A stretch of 15,899 bases of DNA. Source: Flavobacterium psychrophilum. Its GTDB lineage: Bacteria > Bacteroidota > Bacteroidia > Flavobacteriales > Flavobacteriaceae. Within the stretch, counting starts at the first letter, position 1, and every line of letters begins with the position of its first letter. The stretch lies in contig DZAU01000005.1 in the NCBI GenBank assembly GCA_022729635.1, positions 1 through 15,899 of the forward strand, written 5' to 3'. Made by a program: the position numbers and the translations under genes. Shown here one piece after another: positions 5,527 to 13,600 of the stretch. Under the pieces are notes generated by a model. It was not told the origin of the DNA, did not search any database, and was given only the letters and a program-made list of their open reading frames with translations.

Positions 5527-7119
5527 ATGAAAAAATTAATTACAAAAAGTGCTCTTATTTTTTTAATGACACTAACGGTATCACTGCAAAGTTGTAGTGA
5601 TAATAATGGAAGCGATGATGGTGGTAACAACAATGAACCAACAGTAAAACTTTCGAGCAGTCCTACTCTAGGCAGTATTTTGACAGATTCGAAAGGAAGA
5701 AGTCTTTATTTCTTTTCAAAAGATACAAAGGCAAATTCTGTTTGCTTAACCGGATGTATTGATATCTGGCCCGCATTTTATACTGAAAAAATTGTTGTTG
5801 GAACAGGATTAATAGCCGAAGATTTTAAAACCATAACGCGCACTGATGGCAAAATGCAAACAACCTACAAAGGTTGGCCACTATATTATTTTGCAAGTGA
5901 TGTTAATGCTGGAGATACAAAAGGAGAAAATGTAAATAATGTTTGGTTTGTTGCAAAACCTGATTATTCATTAATGTATGCCAAATCACAATTGGTAGGT
6001 CATGACGGCAAAAATTACAAAATGGATTACACCGTTGGAGATGGAGAAACAAGTTATATTGTTGACATTAACGGTAGAACTTTATACACTTTTAAAAATG
6101 ATAAAAAGAACACCAATAACTTTACTAAACCTGATTTATCAAATAATGGTGTATGGCCAATAGCTGAAATAACATTAGATAAAATACCAAGCATTTTAAA
6201 CAAAGCTGATTTTGGAACCATTACTGTTTATGGTAAAACTCAGTTAACTTATAAAGGATGGCCTTTATACTATTTTGGACAAGATACAAATCGTGGTGAT
6301 AATAAAGGAATCAGTTTTCCAGCGCCTGGTGTATGGCCAATTGCTAATGTGAACACAACAGCAGCTCCAGTTGCCGAAGTACCAACTGTTATGCTTGCTA
6401 ACAATCCTACTCTTGGCAGTATTTTGACAGATGCAAATGGTAAATCTCTATATTTCTTTTCAAAAGATACAAAGGCAAATTCTGTTTGCTTAACCGGATG
6501 TATTGATATCTGGCCCGCATTTTATACTGAAAAAATTGTTGTTGGAACAGGATTAATAGCCGAAGATTTTAAAACCATAACGCGCACTGATGGCAAAATG
6601 CAAACAACCTACAAAGGTTGGCCACTATATTATTTTGCAAGTGATGTTAATGCTGGAGATACAAAAGGAGAAAATGTAAATAATGTTTGGTTTGTTGCAA
6701 AACCTGATTATTCATTAATGTATGCCAAATCACAATTGGTAGGTCATGACGGCAAAAATTACAAAATGGATTACACCGTTGGAGATGGAGAAACAAGTTA
6801 TATTGTTGACATTAACGGTAGAACTTTATACACTTTTAAAAATGATAAAAAGAACACCAATAACTTTACTAAACCTGATTTATCAAATAATGGTGTATGG
6901 CCAATAGCTGAAATAACATTAGATAAAATACCAAGCATTTTAAACAAAGCTGATTTTGGAACCATTACTGTTTATGGTAAAACTCAGTTAACTTATAAAG
7001 GATGGCCTTTATACTATTTTGGGCAAGATGCTAACCGTGGTGATAATAAAGGAATCAGTTTCCCAGCACCAGGTGTATGGCCAATTGCTAATGTGAACAC
7101 AACAACTGCTCCAAATTAA
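5527..7119 (+). CDS. YxFxxD-repeat surface lipoprotein (Lipoprotein_15/COG4315 family)
   Basis: This is a 530-residue lipoprotein of the secreted-repeat family known by its Yx(F/W/Y)xxD motif; the biochemical role is not established. The signal peptide ends LQSC with lipid Cys23, followed by SDNNGSDDGG, an acidic stretch like the surface-export signals described for Bacteroidota lipoproteins. Two 248-residue units follow. Each has motifs YFFSKD, YYFASD, YTFKND and YYFGQD (61, 120, 187 and 248 in unit 1; 309, 368, 435 and 496 in unit 2), WP or GWPLYYF segments, and one cysteine pair CLTGC (73/77 and 321/325). The units are near identical, including 572 bases of exact DNA identity. It is first in the six-gene set and has the putative LytTR operator upstream. 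The cysteine pair and the cytochrome neighbours suggest a redox or metal role, which is inference. Confidence 0.88.
   Translation: MKKLITKSALIFLMTLTVSLQSCSDNNGSDDGGNNNEPTVKLSSSPTLGSILTDSKGRSLYFFSKDTKANSVCLTGCIDIWPAFYTEKIVVGTGLIAEDFKTITRTDGKMQTTYKGWPLYYFASDVNAGDTKGENVNNVWFVAKPDYSLMYAKSQLVGHDGKNYKMDYTVGDGETSYIVDINGRTLYTFKNDKKNTNNFTKPDLSNNGVWPIAEITLDKIPSILNKADFGTITVYGKTQLTYKGWPLYYFGQDTNRGDNKGISFPAPGVWPIANVNTTAAPVAEVPTVMLANNPTLGSILTDANGKSLYFFSKDTKANSVCLTGCIDIWPAFYTEKIVVGTGLIAEDFKTITRTDGKMQTTYKGWPLYYFASDVNAGDTKGENVNNVWFVAKPDYSLMYAKSQLVGHDGKNYKMDYTVGDGETSYIVDINGRTLYTFKNDKKNTNNFTKPDLSNNGVWPIAEITLDKIPSILNKADFGTITVYGKTQLTYKGWPLYYFGQDANRGDNKGISFPAPGVWPIANVNTTTAPN
5707..7022 (+). repeat. 572-bp perfect tandem repeat inside the lipoprotein gene
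   Basis: Bases 5707-6278 and 6451-7022 are identical by base-by-base reading, offset 744 (248 codons). The flanking parts of the same repeat unit differ: on the 5' side LTDSKGRSL against LTDANGKSL, on the 3' side GQDTN against GQDAN plus scattered silent changes. A perfect core with diverged edges suggests gene conversion or a recent duplication rather than an old one. Confidence 0.95.
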
Positions 7120-7183
7120 TAAAACAAATACTATTTTAGTTTCATTCGATTGATATAAAAGTAAGCAACCATTTTTTAAAAAT

Positions 7184-8140
7184 ATGAAAATAAATAAATT
7201 AATAATAGGCGTTTTTGCTATTCTAGTAATCATAATCATTGGATATCAATTTAGTGAAATAGTTCCCAATCCGCCGGTGACTAGCGATTTTACTGAAGCT
7301 TCTGCTGAAGTAAAGGATATTCTAAAGAACTCGTGTTACGACTGTCATTCAAATGAAACTAAAATATCTTTTTACCACAAACTACCATTTATAGCAGGAA
7401 TGGTTAGTAAGGATGTCACAGATGGAAGAAAAAAACTGAATTTTTCTGAATGGGATAAATATTCAGAAAAGGAAAAAAGAACCCTCCTTTATAATTCATT
7501 AACAAAAATAAAAAATAATATAATGCCTACAAGAAGTTATTTGTTTATGCACCCAAAAGCAAATATTGACAAAAACAAATTAGCCGTTCTTGAAGCGTAT
7601 ATTAATGGATTAGATAAAAATTTGGATCTCAAAGATTCGAAAGAAAACAAATTAGATTACGAAAAAAATTATACTAATTGGATTGATAATCAAGGTGTAA
7701 AAAAACAAATTAAAAATGCACCTAATGGTATTGAGTTTCCACATGACTATAGAAGTTGGCAGGTTGTAAGCAGCTCTTTTAGAAAAGACAATAGTACTTT
7801 GCGAGTAATTTTAGGAAATGATGTCGCCATAAAAGCAATCAAAGAAAACAATATCAATCCTTATCCGAATGGTGCTATTTTAGGAAAAGTAGTTTGGAAC
7901 CAACGTACCGATGAAAACTGGGAAGCTGCTATTGTACCTTCAACTTTTGCCCATGCAGAATTTATGTTTAAGGATTCTGAAAAATATAAAACTACCAAAG
8001 GTTGGGGTTGGGCAAGATGGCTTGGGCAAGATTTAAAACCCTTTGGAGAAGATTCCAACTTCTCTCAAAGCTGCATTGAGTGTCATATTCCGGTAAAAAA
8101 TAGGGATCATGTATTTACATCACCATCTATTTTTCCATAA
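7184..8140 (+). CDS. Di-haem protein: Haem_bd domain plus cytochrome P460 domain
   Basis: This is a 318-residue membrane-anchored protein (one helix, about 5-22) with two c-type haem sites. The first, CYDCH (51-55), lies in a Haem_bd-type domain (SCYDCHSNET...DVTDGRKKLNFSEW, about 40-145). The second, CIECH (297-301), ends a cytochrome P460-type domain (about 180-315, with RVILGNDVAIKA, NPYPNGAILGKVVW and WGWARWLGQ). P460 proteins carry a haem cross-linked to the protein; characterised members oxidise hydroxylamine or bind NO. Which residue would cross-link here cannot be read from the sequence. The gene lies 64 bases after the lipoprotein gene on the same strand. It is most likely exported and held at the membrane facing the periplasm. 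Substrate unknown: nitrogen-oxide chemistry or electron relay are both possible. Confidence 0.88.
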   Translation: MKINKLIIGVFAILVIIIIGYQFSEIVPNPPVTSDFTEASAEVKDILKNSCYDCHSNETKISFYHKLPFIAGMVSKDVTDGRKKLNFSEWDKYSEKEKRTLLYNSLTKIKNNIMPTRSYLFMHPKANIDKNKLAVLEAYINGLDKNLDLKDSKENKLDYEKNYTNWIDNQGVKKQIKNAPNGIEFPHDYRSWQVVSSSFRKDNSTLRVILGNDVAIKAIKENNINPYPNGAILGKVVWNQRTDENWEAAIVPSTFAHAEFMFKDSEKYKTTKGWGWARWLGQDLKPFGEDSNFSQSCIECHIPVKNRDHVFTSPSIFP

Positions 8141-8225
8141 TTAATTAGATTGGTAATTATTCGTTTGTAAAATAGTAATAGAGAATGTAAACAATAAAAT
8201 GTTACAATTTAAAAATTCATAAGAG

Positions 8226-8570
8226 ATGAAAAATATAAAATATTTATATGGTTTAATAGTAATAACAACGTGTTTCACGGTTTTTTCCTGCGAAAATAAT
8301 GTTGAAGAAAAGTATGAAATAATAAACCAAAAATGCGATCCAAAAACATCATTCGCAAATCAAATTAAACCAATTATTGATAAAAATTGCATCGAGTGTC
8401 ATAATGGAAATCAATTTCCTGACTTAAGAACATACAAGGGAGTTAGTGATAATTCAGTAATAATAAAACAACAAGTTGTAAGTAGATCTATGCCATTGGG
8501 TGGTTCGTTGACTAATGAGGAAATTGACTTAATTGCCTGTTGGATTGATAATGGATCTCTAAATAACTAA
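8226..8570 (+). CDS. Mono-haem c-type cytochrome lipoprotein
   Basis: This is a 114-residue small cytochrome. The signal peptide ends VFSC with lipid Cys22. One haem site, CIECH (55-59), follows the helix FANQIKPIIDKN, and a likely distal ligand is Met89 in SRSMPLGG; LTNEEIDLIACWIDNG is the usual C-terminal helix. Cys37 and the Cys in LIACWI could form a disulfide. It is an electron carrier tethered to a membrane in the periplasm; no partner is fixed by sequence. It follows the P460 gene after an 85-base gap, the widest in the set, which may hold a secondary promoter (ATTCGTTTG near 8158-8166 is only a weak match). The next three genes follow at 12, 5 and 6 bases. Confidence 0.9.
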   Translation: MKNIKYLYGLIVITTCFTVFSCENNVEEKYEIINQKCDPKTSFANQIKPIIDKNCIECHNGNQFPDLRTYKGVSDNSVIIKQQVVSRSMPLGGSLTNEEIDLIACWIDNGSLNN

Positions 8571-8582
8571 TAAATTAAAGTT

Positions 8583-9014
8583 ATGAATAAAAGAAAAACA
8601 ATTGTTTTAATGTCACTATTTTTTGTGGCCATTTTAATTATATTTTTTGGCATTAAAACATACAATAAGCCACACATAGACATTAAAAATTCTACTCCTG
8701 AATTCACTATCAATTCACAAAAAATAGTAGATGAATTTCAGGACAATGAAGTTTTAGCAAATAAAAAATATTTAGATAAAATAATCCAAATAAAGGGGAA
8801 GATATCTAAGATTGAAGCTTCCGAAAAAAATGATATTATAATAACCATCCAGAGTGACGATATGGGTTTAAGCTCGGTTATTTGTCATTTATTACCCGAA
8901 GAAAATAAAAATTTAAGCCTTTTAAAGCAAAACCAAAGTATAACATTAAAAGGTATTTGTACCGGGTATTTAATGGATGTTATTATAATTCGATGCAACA
9001 TCGTTAATATCTAA
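8583..9014 (+). CDS. Membrane-anchored OB-fold protein (tRNA_anti-like type)
   Basis: This is a 143-residue protein with an N-terminal membrane helix (about 7-24) and a globular part from about 45. The stretch ANKKYLDKIIQIKGKISKIEASEKNDIIITIQSDD followed by SITLKGICTGYLMDVIIIRCNIV has the beta-barrel pattern of the Bacteroidota tRNA_anti-like family, an OB fold that despite its name is not shown to bind tRNA. Three cysteines (VICHLL, KGICTG, IIRCNI) lie in the globular part. It sits between a cytochrome and a YceI-like gene, 12 and 5 bases away, so it belongs to the same transcript. Its role is unknown; a structural or assembly partner of the envelope proteins is a guess. Confidence 0.75.
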   Translation: MNKRKTIVLMSLFFVAILIIFFGIKTYNKPHIDIKNSTPEFTINSQKIVDEFQDNEVLANKKYLDKIIQIKGKISKIEASEKNDIIITIQSDDMGLSSVICHLLPEENKNLSLLKQNQSITLKGICTGYLMDVIIIRCNIVNI

Positions 9015-9019
9015 AAACA

Positions 9020-9559
9020 ATGAAATATATATTCAGTCTATTAATAATTATTTTATCAATAAATAATTCATTTTCGCAAAACAAATACCTTACAAAGCAA
9101 GGTACAATATCGTTCTTTTCTCATTCAACAGTAGAAGATATTGAAGCCGAAAACAATCAAGTTTTAAGTATTATTGATTTAGAAAAAGGAGATATTGCCA
9201 TTTCCATTTTGATGAAATCATTTATGTTTGAAAAGTCATTAATGCAAGAGCATTTCAATGAAAATTATGTAGAATCTGATAAATTTCCTAAATCAACTTT
9301 TACAGGAAAAATTGCAGATATAAATAATCTTGAAGGTAGGAAGAAAGTATCTATTAAGGGAGATTTAACCATACACGGTATCAAAAAGAATGTAATAATT
9401 GAGCCCTTAGTAGAAATTGAGGGTGATAGCATCCTATTAAAAGGAGTCTTTACAGTTCTGGTTTCGGACTATGAAATCAAAATCCCTTCGGTTGTAAAAA
9501 ACAACATTGCAAAAACCATTGAGGTAAAATTTTCCCTAAAGCACAAAAAATTTAAATAA
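9020..9559 (+). CDS. YceI-like periplasmic protein
   Basis: This is a 179-residue secreted protein with signal peptide MKYIFSLLIIILSINNSFSQ, probably cleaved after the SFSQ stretch. The remainder fits the YceI lipocalin-like family: ESDKFPKSTFTGKI, KVSIKGDLTIHGIKKNVIIEPLVEI and the closing KTIEVKFSLKHK are the usual landmarks. Characterised YceI proteins bind polyisoprenoids such as ubiquinone-8 in a hydrophobic pocket. In this context it could carry a quinone or similar lipid beside the cytochromes, which is inference. It starts 5 bases after the OB-fold gene and ends 6 bases before the barrel gene, so translation is probably coupled. Confidence 0.9.
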   Translation: MKYIFSLLIIILSINNSFSQNKYLTKQGTISFFSHSTVEDIEAENNQVLSIIDLEKGDIAISILMKSFMFEKSLMQEHFNENYVESDKFPKSTFTGKIADINNLEGRKKVSIKGDLTIHGIKKNVIIEPLVEIEGDSILLKGVFTVLVSDYEIKIPSVVKNNIAKTIEVKFSLKHKKFK

Positions 9560-9565
9560 TTTATT

Positions 9566-10423
9566 ATGAAAAATATTTTAATAATCGCACTCTTATTTTC
9601 AATTAACAGTCTATCATCTCAAAACCTTTTAGATGTCTTGGAGGCTGAAAGTCCAGCTCAACAAGAATTTGTGTCGTCAACGTTTAAAGGAACTCGAATT
9701 CTTAACGGACACTCCATTGAAACTAGAAAAAAAGGAGTATTAGAATTTCTAATTTCTCACAGATTTGGCAGTATTAATGAAGGGATTGAAGAATTATTCG
9801 GATTAGACCAATCAAATATTCGTTTTGCATTTGAATATGGTTTTACAGATAGATTAATGCTGGGTATTGGCAGGAGTTCATTTAAAAAAACCTATGATGG
9901 TTTTGCAAAATATCAATTGATAAAACAAAGAAAAGGAGAAAAGTCTTTTCCTTTTAGCGTAACAGTTTTTGAAAGTATGATTTACAAAACTCTAAAAGAT
10001 TATGATCCCGAAAATCCATTAGATTTTAGTGAAAAATTAGCTTATACTTCACAATTGTTGATTGCAAGTAAAATTAACAACTCTTTGTCAATTCAAATTT
10101 CTCCAACATATATTCACAATAACTCCGCAAAAACATACGAAGATCCACATGATATTTTTGCAATTGGTTTTGGAAATCGAATGAAAATTAGCAATCGAGT
10201 ATCTTTAAATGCAGAATATTTTTACACCATAAACCCTTTAAAATCAATAAATACAACAAACTCTGCTGCCGTTGGTGTAGATATCGAAACAGGAGGACAT
10301 GTGTTTCAACTTATCCTATCAAATTCAATTGCAATGATAGAGAGAGATTTTATTACAGAAACTACTGAGGAATTTTTTAAGGGAGGAATTCATTTCGGAT
10401 TCAATATTTCGAGATCATTTTAA
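9566..10423 (+). CDS. DUF5777-type outer-membrane beta-barrel protein
   Basis: This is a 285-residue exported protein with signal peptide MKNILIIALLFSINSLSSQ. The body shows alternating, aromatic-rich beta strands and ends in a strand with terminal Phe (FGFNISRSF), as outer-membrane barrels do. The segment FRFAFEYGF-like NIRFAFEYGFTDRLMLGIGRSSFKKTYDGFAKYQL is characteristic of the Bacteroidota DUF5777 family, whose function is not known. It is the last gene of the set, 6 bases after the YceI-like gene, and its transcript should end at the duplicated terminator (10595-10624). Its company of two cytochromes and a surface lipoprotein makes a porin-like conduit conceivable, without direct evidence. 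Confidence 0.87.
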   Translation: MKNILIIALLFSINSLSSQNLLDVLEAESPAQQEFVSSTFKGTRILNGHSIETRKKGVLEFLISHRFGSINEGIEELFGLDQSNIRFAFEYGFTDRLMLGIGRSSFKKTYDGFAKYQLIKQRKGEKSFPFSVTVFESMIYKTLKDYDPENPLDFSEKLAYTSQLLIASKINNSLSIQISPTYIHNNSAKTYEDPHDIFAIGFGNRMKISNRVSLNAEYFYTINPLKSINTTNSAAVGVDIETGGHVFQLILSNSIAMIERDFITETTEEFFKGGIHFGFNISRSF

Positions 10424-10484
10424 AAAGAAACCAAACCAAAAAAGGAAAATTAAATATCAGATTGTATTTGCGTATCAAAAATTA

Positions 10485-10579
10485 AAAACAATAAAAACCA
10501 ACCCTATTGCCAAATGGTAATTCAGCCGAAAATTGAAAAATTTGAAAAGATTTTTAAAGACCGATTGAAAAAGAAATAA
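10485..10579 (+). pseudogene. 3' fragment of msrBA
   Basis: This fragment encodes the last 30-odd residues of MsrBA in frame to its stop (NKNQPYCQMVIQPKIEKF...), with one silent difference from the intact gene at 3861-3955. It has no start and cannot be functional. It marks the right edge of the accessory block. Confidence 0.93.
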
Positions 10580-10594
10580 AATAAGAGTGACAGG

Positions 10595-10624
10595 AAAAAC
10601 CGGAAATTTCAATCCGGTTTTTTT
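10595..10624 (+). terminator. Duplicated msrBA-type terminator, now ending the redox set
   Basis: The stem AAAACCGGA/TCCGGTTTT has an 8-base loop and a T run, as at 3971-4000. It lies 172 bases after the barrel gene and is the first strong terminator downstream of it. Confidence 0.85.
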
Positions 10625-10631
10625 GTGCCTC

Positions 10632-10670
10632 AAAAAAGAGGATTTAATTGAAAAATACACCCTCTTTTTT
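10632..10670 (-). terminator. Terminator of gatB-aspS
   Basis: AAAAAAGAGG (10632-10641) pairs with CCTCTTTTTT (10661-10670) over a 19-base loop. On the minus strand it lies 29 bases after the gatB-aspS stop and ends in six T. It is symmetric enough to work in both directions. Confidence 0.75.
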
Positions 10671-10699
10671 TTAAAATGGTTTTAGTAATAAAATCTAAT

Positions 10700-13600
10700 C
10701 TATTTTCTCATAATTCGAACATTCATTTCTTCTACCTTTTTATCAGATAAAAGTGATGGTGCTCCAAACAATAAATCTTCGCTAGAACCCGTTTTCGGAA
10801 AAGCCATTACCTCTCTAATCGATGCTTTTTTCTCTAAAATCATCATCAAACGGTCAATTCCCCATGCAATTCCTCCGTGTGGAGGTGCACCATATTGAAA
10901 AGCTGTGTGCATCGTTCCTACGCTTTTAATCATTTCTTCTTTGTTGTAACCCATATTTCTATACGTTGCTTCCAGAATCTCCGATTTATGTGCACGAACA
11001 GATCCTCCACCAATTTCGTATCCGTTTAGGATTATGTCGTATTGCTGTGCGATGATAGTTCCAATCTCAGCATCATCTCCTTTCAAATGTTTTTCCAAAT
11101 CGTAAACCGCTGGCATTGAGAACGGATTGTGCGTAAAAGTCCATCTTCCTTCATCTGTTCTTTCAAACATTGGAAAATCAACTACCCAAGCCGGACATAA
11201 TTCCTTCGGATTAATTAAATGCAATATTCTACCCATTTCTTGACGAACAGCATCCAAAGCTTTGTTGGCCGTGGCATAATCCGCCGCTGAAAAGAAAACA
11301 ATATCCCCAACTTGAGCATTGGTCACTTTTATAATTCCTGCTGCAATATCTTCACCTAAAAACTTGATAATTGGCGATTGTAATTCGTCTTCATTTACAA
11401 TAATATATGCTAAACCTCCCAAACCGTGCTGTTGAGCAATAGCCGTAAGGTTTTCGATTTGACCTTTAGACATACGTTTGTTTCCTTGTGCTGCAGCCGA
11501 AACCTTGATACATTTAACAATTCCACCCTCTTCAATAGGTTTGCTGAATACTTGAAAAGTCGTGTCTTTTACAATATTGGTAATGTCCTGCATTTTTAAT
11601 CCATAACGCAAATCAGGTCTGTCACAACCATAAAAATCCATTGCATCTTTATAAGTGATTACTTCAAACGGACGTAAAATCCACTTGTTGCCATATATTT
11701 TCTTCACTACTTCATTAAACATTTTTGTGTTTAAATCTATAATTTGCTGCATACTGCCATAAGCCATTTCCATATCCAATTGCGTAAATTCAGGCTGACG
11801 GTCTCCACGAGAATCTTCATCTCTGAAACAACGCGCTACTTGAAAATATTTTTCATAACCACTTACCATCAACATTTGTTTAAACTGTTGTGGTGCTTGT
11901 GGCAATGTATAAAAGAATCCAGGCTGTTTTCGGGTTGGCACAATAAATTCTCGTGCTCCTTCATCGGTTCCAGCACTTAAAATTGGCGTTTCAATTTCTA
12001 AAAATTCTTCTTCATCAAGAATGTCACGCAATAATTTAATGACTTTATGACGATTTACGATGGCTCGTCGCACTTCTTCATTTCTGTGATCCAAGAACTT
12101 GTATTGAAAACGAATGGCTTCGTTAGTTTTTGCTGCTCTTTTGATTTCAAAAGGCAATGTTTTAGATAGGTTTAAAATTTCTAAAACCGAAGTTTCCAAT
12201 TCAATTTTACCGGTACGCAAACCTGCATTATAATCATCTTCATTACGACCTACGACTTTACCGGTAACAGAAATTACCGATTCCGGTTTTAGTTTCACTA
12301 ACTCATCAATATTAGGAAATGATTCCCTGCTGATTCGCACTTGAAAAATCTCATAACTCGAATCCCGCAAATCAATAAACATCAACTCACCGTGGTCACG
12401 AACACTGGCAACCCAACCCGACAACATCACCTCTTCACTGATGTTTTCCTCTGATAATTGCGAAATTTTATGTGTTCGATACGTGTCTTTTATAATAATC
12501 GGAATTTCAGGAAGCGATTCTTCTTGACTTTCCTTCTCTTCGGAAACCGTTACAGACAAGTCGCCACTTGTCTCTACGGTATTTTTTTCTAAAACAGCAG
12601 CAGCACCTAATTTGTCTAAAATAATTTGACGAATCACTTTTCCATTGGCCCCTTTTCCGATTATTCCTAAAATTTTACCAACTAAAATACCCGCTTTCCC
12701 TTGGTCTCCTGCTTTAATATCATTGGCAACAGCCTCATTCTCTGAAATTATTTTAGCGATAACTTCTTGAATTTTATCTTCCGAAATAGTGTTTTCTTCA
12801 AAGTATTTGTTGTAGTCAAAAGTACGATCTTTTAAATATCCCGTAATCGCATTTTGAACTAAAACCGCCGTGATTTTTTCGGCTTTAAATAATTTGAAAA
12901 TGTCGGTTAACTGCGCAATACTATGAATTTCAGCGTAATCTTCGGCCTTAATATTGTTCGCCAAAGTTTTAGCAACAAAAGAAGGATCTTTGATTTCATT
13001 ATTTATTGCTACAAATGTTTGCGAACGCAACTTATCTGCTGTGAAAAACTTGGCATCTTGCGGCAAAACTCCACCATTAATTAGAATAGATTCAACCGCA
13101 TAAGGCAAAGTGCTTGTATCTACTTTAATCGCCTCAATTTCCTTTTTGATATTTACAAAAGGTAAATCCGGTTCCGAAATAAAACGATAATCCGCTTCAA
13201 ATTCTTTTTTACGCATTGTTTTGGTTTGCTTTAAATCAGCATCCCATAATACAGTTGTTTGGTCAGGTCTAAACTCTTTGTGCTCGATATAATAATGGAA
13301 CTGTTTCTCCACTTCTTCCTTTAAAGCTTCGACCATAAACTTAAACGAGTTCAAGTTTTTTATTTCCGTTCTTGGATTTAATTCGTAAGAATGTTTTTTT
13401 CGTAAAGACACTGAAACATCCGATTTGAATTCTCCTTTCTCCAAATTCGCTTCCGAAATTCCTAAATTCTGAACAATACGTTGAATGTATTGTGCATAGG
13501 TTGAAGCATCTTCAATGTTTCTGATACAAGGTTCGGTAACAATTTCAATCAACGGAACTCCAGCTTTGTTAAAATCAACTAACGAAATCTTCTTTTCGTG

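Larger units (their letters stand above)
4012..10484. mobile_element. Accessory block between 151-bp direct repeats
   Basis: About 6.5 kb lies between two copies of the msrBA 3' end. It holds a LytTR regulator and six envelope or redox genes, and no housekeeping gene. By eye it is more AT-rich than the gat genes to its right. The direct repeats are what is expected of an island inserted at, or exchanged through, the 3' end of msrBA. No integrase, transposase, relaxase or tRNA attachment site is visible, so the transfer machinery, if any, is lost or was supplied elsewhere. Calling it a mobile element is inference; an old duplication by homologous recombination would leave the same mark. Confidence 0.6.
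10485..10635 (+). repeat. Right 151-bp direct repeat
   Basis: This copy matches 3861-4011 without gaps, with six mismatches. It contains the msrBA fragment and a second copy of its terminator. After GTGCCTCAAAA it runs into the gatB-aspS terminator region, whereas the left copy runs into the accessory block. Confidence 0.95.

Noticed and set aside
5669..7109. Long internal repeats considered as a CRISPR or satellite array
   Set aside because: The repeat is two 744-base coding units in frame within one lipoprotein gene, with no spacers.
4012..10484. Search for integrase, transposase, toxin-antitoxin or phage genes in the accessory block
   Set aside because: All seven genes are accounted for as regulator or envelope proteins; no mobility gene or insertion-sequence ends were found.
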